From the NCBI GenBank assembly GCA_030039775.1, contig JASHUX010000108.1, positions 1-9,890 of the forward strand: a DNA stretch of 9,890 nt, written 5' to 3'. Below are positions 6,775 through 9,890 of the stretch, piece after piece. Each line of letters begins with the position of its first letter. The stretch's first letter is position 1. The notes under the pieces are model-generated. The model was not told where the DNA came from, did no database searches, and saw nothing but the letters and a program-made list of their open reading frames with translations. This stretch comes from Alphaproteobacteria bacterium. Its GTDB lineage: Bacteria > Pseudomonadota > Alphaproteobacteria > ATCC43930 > CGMCC-115725. A program made the position numbers and the translations under genes.

Positions 6775-7713
6775 TTAGAATTGGATGACCAGGCGTCCTC
6801 GCGTCCCGCCTGCTTCGAACCGACGATGAGCGTCGGCCGCCCGTTCCGGCGGATAGACCTCCGCAACGCGGAGCGTGATGATGCCGGCCTCGACCTGTTG
6901 CCGGAGCCGGTTGAGCTTTTCGAACTCGTGCGCGTAGTTGGTTACCCTGGTCGCGGTGAAGCGGATGTCCCGCTGCGGCACTCCCTGAAAGCCGCGGACG
7001 GAGTTGAAACCGCCGCCGTCACGAACGGCCGGGATGACAAGCTCCTTGAGTACCGCACCGTCCGCGAGCCCATCGACGCCTTGAGGAAAGTGCTTGCGAA
7101 TCAGCGCCGCGACATCGTTGCCCCGCCGAACGACGATGTCGGCGCCAAGCGACGCAACCAACTTTTCGTCTTTCTCGGAAGCGTCGGCGATGACCGTCAG
7201 CCCCTCGGCTTTGGCTAGCTGGATGACGTAGCCGCCATAAGCGCCCGCCGCGCCGGTCACGGCGATCGCTTGACGGGGCGATAGCTTGAGCAAGTCGAGT
7301 GACTGGCGCGCCGTCAGCCCGTTCATCGGCAGGGTGCAAGCCTCGGCGTGGGATTTTCCGGCGGGGGCGCGTGCGACAGATCGGGCGTCCAGAACGATTT
7401 GCTCGCGATAGGCGCCATGACTGCCTTTCGGCACGACGATCGCCATGACCGCGTCGCCGAGCTTGAGTCTGTCGGGAACGCCGCTTCCAACCTCATCGAT
7501 CGCGCCCGCAATCTCCATTCCCGGCACGTAGGGCGGGGGATCGGCCTTCTGCTGTTCGGCACGGCTGCCGTTGCGGACGCCCATGTCGGTCGGGTTGACT
7601 GTCGCCGCATGGACCCGGATTCGCACCTGCCCCGGACCGGCATGAACCTCGGGCACGTCGACGAGCTGGAGAACCTCAGGACCGCCATGAGTGAATAGTC
7701 CGACTGCGCGCAT
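6775..7713 (-). CDS. Zinc-free medium-chain oxidoreductase (quinone reductase type)
   Basis: This 312-residue protein is a medium-chain dehydrogenase/reductase of the NADPH:quinone oxidoreductase branch. The N-terminal GroES-like domain opens [17 protein letters not shown], with [10 protein letters not shown] (40-49) and [16 protein letters not shown] (61-76). The cofactor domain holds the nucleotide loop [11 protein letters not shown] (151-161). It ends with RGRLVIQF. The cysteines and histidines that bind catalytic or structural zinc in alcohol dehydrogenases are absent. It should reduce a quinone, enone or similar carbonyl with NADPH in the cytoplasm. The ATG at 7713 has AGGA upstream and begins with the family N-terminus; an extension to 7767 is not supported. 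It is divergent from the SDR gene (123-base gap) and convergent with the broken Tat reductase. The substrate cannot be told. Confidence 0.9.
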   Translation of the reverse strand: MRAVGLFTHGGPEVLQLVDVPEVHAGPGQVRIRVHAATVNPTDMGVRNGSRAEQQKADPPPYVPGMEIAGAIDEVGSGVPDRLKLGDAVMAIVVPKGSHGAYREQIVLDARSVARAPAGKSHAEACTLPMNGLTARQSLDLLKLSPRQAIAVTGAAGAYGGYVIQLAKAEGLTVIADASEKDEKLVASLGADIVVRRGNDVAALIRKHFPQGVDGLADGAVLKELVIPAVRDGGGFNSVRGFQGVPQRDIRFTATRVTNYAHEFEKLNRLRQQVEAGIITLRVAEVYPPERAADAHRRFEAGGTRGRLVIQF

Positions 7714-7762
7714 CGTTTCATCCTTTCTCCGAAGCCCCGGTCTTCTCCCGGTCCGACGATAC

Positions 7763-7777
7763 AACATTTATTATGTT
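7763..7777. promoter_or_regulatory. Short inverted repeat between divergent oxidoreductase genes
   Basis: AACAT-N5-ATGTT lies in the 123-base gap between the divergent MDR and SDR genes. It is the only AT-rich patch there and could be a shared operator. The arms are only five bases and I found no good -35 at the right distance on either strand. Confidence 0.25.
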
Positions 7778-7836
7778 CTGCCTGATTACGGCCGGCGGTG
7801 CAAAGATAGAACCCACAGTTGGGAGGAAGCGAAGCC

Positions 7837-8646
7837 ATGGAACTCGGACTTGCGGGCAAAACGGCGCTCGTCACAGGCGGAAGCAAGGGAATCGGCCTCG
7901 AGACGGCCCGCGCGCTCGCGCGCGAAGGCGTCAAGGTTCTGATCTGTGCACGTCGCGAGCAGGCGCTTGCCGACGCGGCGCACGATATTATGCAAACCAC
8001 GCAGGCGAAAATCGAGACACACTCGTTGGATGTGACCAAAGCAGAGCAGATCGCGACGATCCCAAGCATGGTCCGCGAGAAGCTCGGGCGCATCGATATC
8101 CTCGTCAACAATGCCGGTACCGGTACATACAAGCCGTTCCTCGACGTTACCGACGATGAACTTCTCGAGGGCATGGCCATCAATTTCTTCGCGCAATTTC
8201 GCATCTGTCAGCGCATCGTGCCGATGATGATCGCGCGAGGCGGCGGTCGCATCGTCAATGTCAGCGGCGAGACCGGGATCATGACCCTGAACGCGCCGTT
8301 CCTGTCCTCCTGCACCGGACCGGCGAAAGCGGCGGAGATTCGATTTTCCAACGTGCTCGCCAACGAGCTCGCGCCGCACAATATCCGGGTCAACTGCGTC
8401 ATCCCGGGGTTCATTTACACGCCGGAGCGTTTCGCCAAATGGGAGCGCGAAATGGTGAAGCGTAATCTCAGCGCCGATAATGCGGAGCGCGCACGCGCGC
8501 AATGGTCCACGAATCAAGGTTCCACCGGCATGCGATGGGGTACGCCGCAAGAAATCGCTAATTTGATCGTGTTTACGGTTTCGGACGCGGCAAGCTACAT
8601 CAATGGTGCGGGACTTGTCGCCGACAACGCTATGGATAAGTCGTAA
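7837..8646 (+). CDS. Short-chain dehydrogenase/reductase lacking the catalytic tyrosine
   Basis: This 269-residue protein is a classical-length SDR. The cofactor motif TGGSKGIG (13-20), an acidic LDV near 64-66, NNAG (91-94), Asn116 and Ser143 in IVNVSGETG are all present. CARR at 37-40 after the second strand favours NADPH. The active-site YxxxK is degenerate: Lys164 is kept in TGPAKAAE, but the position four before it is Thr160 and no Tyr is near. The helix after it (RFSNVLANELAPHNIRVN) and the IPGFIYTPER segment are otherwise ordinary. The start at 7837 follows GGAGGA; the in-frame TTG at 7819 lies upstream of that site. It is divergent from the MDR gene and convergent with the Rieske gene, 15 bases apart. 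It may be a non-canonical reductase, or bind cofactor without the usual chemistry. Its substrate is unknown. Confidence 0.9.
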   Translation: MELGLAGKTALVTGGSKGIGLETARALAREGVKVLICARREQALADAAHDIMQTTQAKIETHSLDVTKAEQIATIPSMVREKLGRIDILVNNAGTGTYKPFLDVTDDELLEGMAINFFAQFRICQRIVPMMIARGGGRIVNVSGETGIMTLNAPFLSSCTGPAKAAEIRFSNVLANELAPHNIRVNCVIPGFIYTPERFAKWEREMVKRNLSADNAERARAQWSTNQGSTGMRWGTPQEIANLIVFTVSDAASYINGAGLVADNAMDKS

Positions 8647-8661
8647 GAGAGACCGCCAGGG

Positions 8662-9693
8662 TCATGCTTTGCCGTTCTCCGCAGCGGCAAGTTCCATAAG
8701 GATACGCCGCGCATAGACGGTACCGACATCGTTGCGGGTATCGAGCAGGGCACGGTCGGGATCTTCGGCCAAACGCCGTTGCTGGACTTCGAGGAGTGCC
8801 TGATCCTCAAGGAAGGTCGCGACAGCGAGCTGATGCATACGTTGCGTCAGCGCCGCATCGTCGATGCGGAAGTTGTGGGCGACGGAGAATAGATAGCGTG
8901 TCCGCGTCTCGGTTTCCGGCGTGATGCAATGCAGATGGCGGAGATGCATGCCGCCCTCGCGCCGGCCTTCATACGCGCCGGTGTTGGCATCGGTCGCGCC
9001 CGAATAGAACTGGATGAAACCGGGCCGGAACTCGATTTCCTGCCAGCGGTCGATGTTTCCGGCAAAACCGCACATCGCCTTGTGAAACGGCGGCGCCGGC
9101 AAGTCCACGAGCCAGCGCGCGACCAGAACGCGGTCGCCATCGCGCGTGGCGCTTAGTTTCGCCTGCGCGTCCTCTTGCGGATTGCCGCCGATCGTCTTGC
9201 GGTGGACATATTGAAGATGGCTCAGATCCAGCAGATTATCGGCCAGGAGCTGCCAGTTGGCGTTCACCTCCAGCGTGTCGCGCGACCAGACCCAGGCCGG
9301 ATCGCGGTGGTACGCATAAGATGGAATCGCCGCGGCGTTGGCTTTGTCGGCGTCGCCGACCCAGACCCAGATCATCGCGTCGCGCTCGACCACTGAGAAC
9401 GAATTGACCTTGGCGCCGGCCGGAATCTGGTCCTGGCCAGGGATTTTGGTGCAGACACCGCGCGCATCGAATTCTAGCCCGTGATAGGGGCAACGGACGA
9501 TCTCGCCTTCGCATTCGCCGCCTTGGCTCAGCGGCATGCCGCGATGGATGCAGCGATCCTCCAGCGCCGTGATTGTTCCCGCTTTGGTGCGGAACAGCAC
9601 GAGCGCCTGACCGCAGACGCGGCGCGCTACCATCGCGCTGGGCTCGATCTCCGACGCCCACGCCGCGACATACCAATTGTTCCTGAGCAGCAT
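8662..9693 (-). CDS. Rieske non-heme iron oxygenase alpha subunit (VanA-like)
   Basis: This 343-residue protein is a VanA-type Rieske oxygenase alpha subunit. The [2Fe-2S] centre ligands fit CxH-x17-CxxH exactly: Cys48, His50, Cys68 and His71. The mononuclear iron site follows: Asp156, His159 and His164 in LLDLSHLQYVH, with the late acidic ligand in FLEDQALLE (Asp297). The LLRNNWYVAAWASEI opening is typical of vanillate demethylase-like and dicamba-like monooxygenases, which demethylate or hydroxylate aromatic acids. A matching reductase is not in the window. The start at 9693 has AGGGGGA just upstream and begins with the family N-terminus; an in-frame extension to 9765 would overlap the preceding gene. 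The gene lies ten bases after the stop of a paralogous oxygenase, so both are probably in one transcript. Substrate unknown. Confidence 0.92.
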   Translation of the reverse strand: MLLRNNWYVAAWASEIEPSAMVARRVCGQALVLFRTKAGTITALEDRCIHRGMPLSQGGECEGEIVRCPYHGLEFDARGVCTKIPGQDQIPAGAKVNSFSVVERDAMIWVWVGDADKANAAAIPSYAYHRDPAWVWSRDTLEVNANWQLLADNLLDLSHLQYVHRKTIGGNPQEDAQAKLSATRDGDRVLVARWLVDLPAPPFHKAMCGFAGNIDRWQEIEFRPGFIQFYSGATDANTGAYEGRREGGMHLRHLHCITPETETRTRYLFSVAHNFRIDDAALTQRMHQLAVATFLEDQALLEVQQRRLAEDPDRALLDTRNDVGTVYARRILMELAAAENGKA

Positions 9694-9696
9694 ATT

Positions 9697-9703
9697 TCCC
9701 CCT
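9697..9703 (-). promoter_or_regulatory. Ribosome binding site of the Rieske gene, next to the upstream stop
   Basis: AGGGGGA on the minus strand lies three bases before the ATG at 9693 and abuts the TAA of the upstream gene (9704-9706). It fixes the start at 9693 and suggests reinitiation by ribosomes finishing the upstream gene. Confidence 0.6.
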
Positions 9704-9890
9704 TTACGCCGCTTCTTGTTCGAGCAACTGCGCGACGACGCGTCGGCCCTGCAATCCGCCGGCATCCGCCTTGATGTCGATGAAGCCGCGTACGGGGTTT
9801 TCCAGAATGCGCGCCTGCTGGCCCTCGAGCACGGCCTTGTCCTCGAGCAGCGTCGCCAGCGCGGCCTGGTGAATCCGTTCGTCGAGCTCT
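9704..9890 (-). CDS. Second Rieske oxygenase alpha subunit, C-terminal part (window edge)
   Basis: Reading the minus strand from the right edge gives 61 residues before a TAA at 9704-9706; the gene continues beyond the window. The stretch includes ELDERIHQAALATLLEDKAV and LEGQQARILENP, which line up without gaps with the C-terminus of the downstream oxygenase, with about 25 of 54 positions identical by my count. The acidic iron-ligand segment (LLEDKAVLE) is conserved. It is therefore most likely the C-terminal end of a paralogous VanA-like Rieske oxygenase. No Rieske motif can be checked because that part is outside the window. Only ten bases separate it from the next ATG. Confidence 0.8.
   Translation of the reverse strand, partial: ELDERIHQAALATLLEDKAVLEGQQARILENPVRGFIDIKADAGGLQGRRVVAQLLEQEAA

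Noticed and set aside
7323..8204. A 293-residue open frame on the minus strand across the MDR-SDR gap
   Set aside because: It overlaps both well-supported genes in other frames; its composition is that of a shadow frame.

Overview
The window looks like an accessory or metabolic region of a GC-rich alphaproteobacterial chromosome. This rests on the codon use, the Shine-Dalgarno sites, and a four-gene protease/ATP-grasp cluster common in Alphaproteobacteria. I cannot name the genus. There is no rRNA, tRNA, CRISPR array, insertion sequence or phage gene.

Layout. (1) Positions 1-1744, plus strand: the 3' end of a double-ABC importer ATPase (BMP/simple-sugar type), then a cysteine hydrolase close to biuret hydrolase and a small cupin, almost without gaps. 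This reads as the tail of a nitrogen-compound uptake and hydrolysis operon whose permeases and binding protein would lie upstream. (2) Positions 1764-5792, minus strand: four genes read as circularly permuted ATP-grasp, alpha-E protein, transglutaminase-like protein, and Anbu, the ancestral proteasome beta subunit. The first three are packed with gaps of 4-6 bases; Anbu follows after 104 bases that may hold its own promoter. (3) Positions 5793-6082: a divergent, partly AT-rich intergenic region with a candidate minus-strand promoter overlapped by a 9-of-10 inverted repeat. (4) Positions 6083-6728, plus: a Tat-exported NADP-binding reductase of the F420-reductase type, broken by an apparent internal deletion with a frameshift. 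(5) Positions 6775-7713, minus: a zinc-free medium-chain quinone-reductase-type oxidoreductase, divergent from (6) an SDR at 7837-8646, plus, which lacks the usual catalytic tyrosine. (7) Positions 8662-9890, minus: two adjacent, paralogous VanA-type Rieske oxygenase alpha subunits, the upstream one cut by the window edge.

How the genes work together. The Anbu set is a known, conserved genomic association thought to modify and degrade a peptide or protein, but its substrate is unknown. The oxidoreductases and Rieske oxygenases on the right suggest catabolism of an aromatic or similar compound, but nothing in the window fixes the substrate. The most unusual points are the degenerate SDR active site, the deletion-broken Tat reductase, the operator-like dyad in front of the Anbu operon, and the transporter/biuret-hydrolase-like/cupin coupling.
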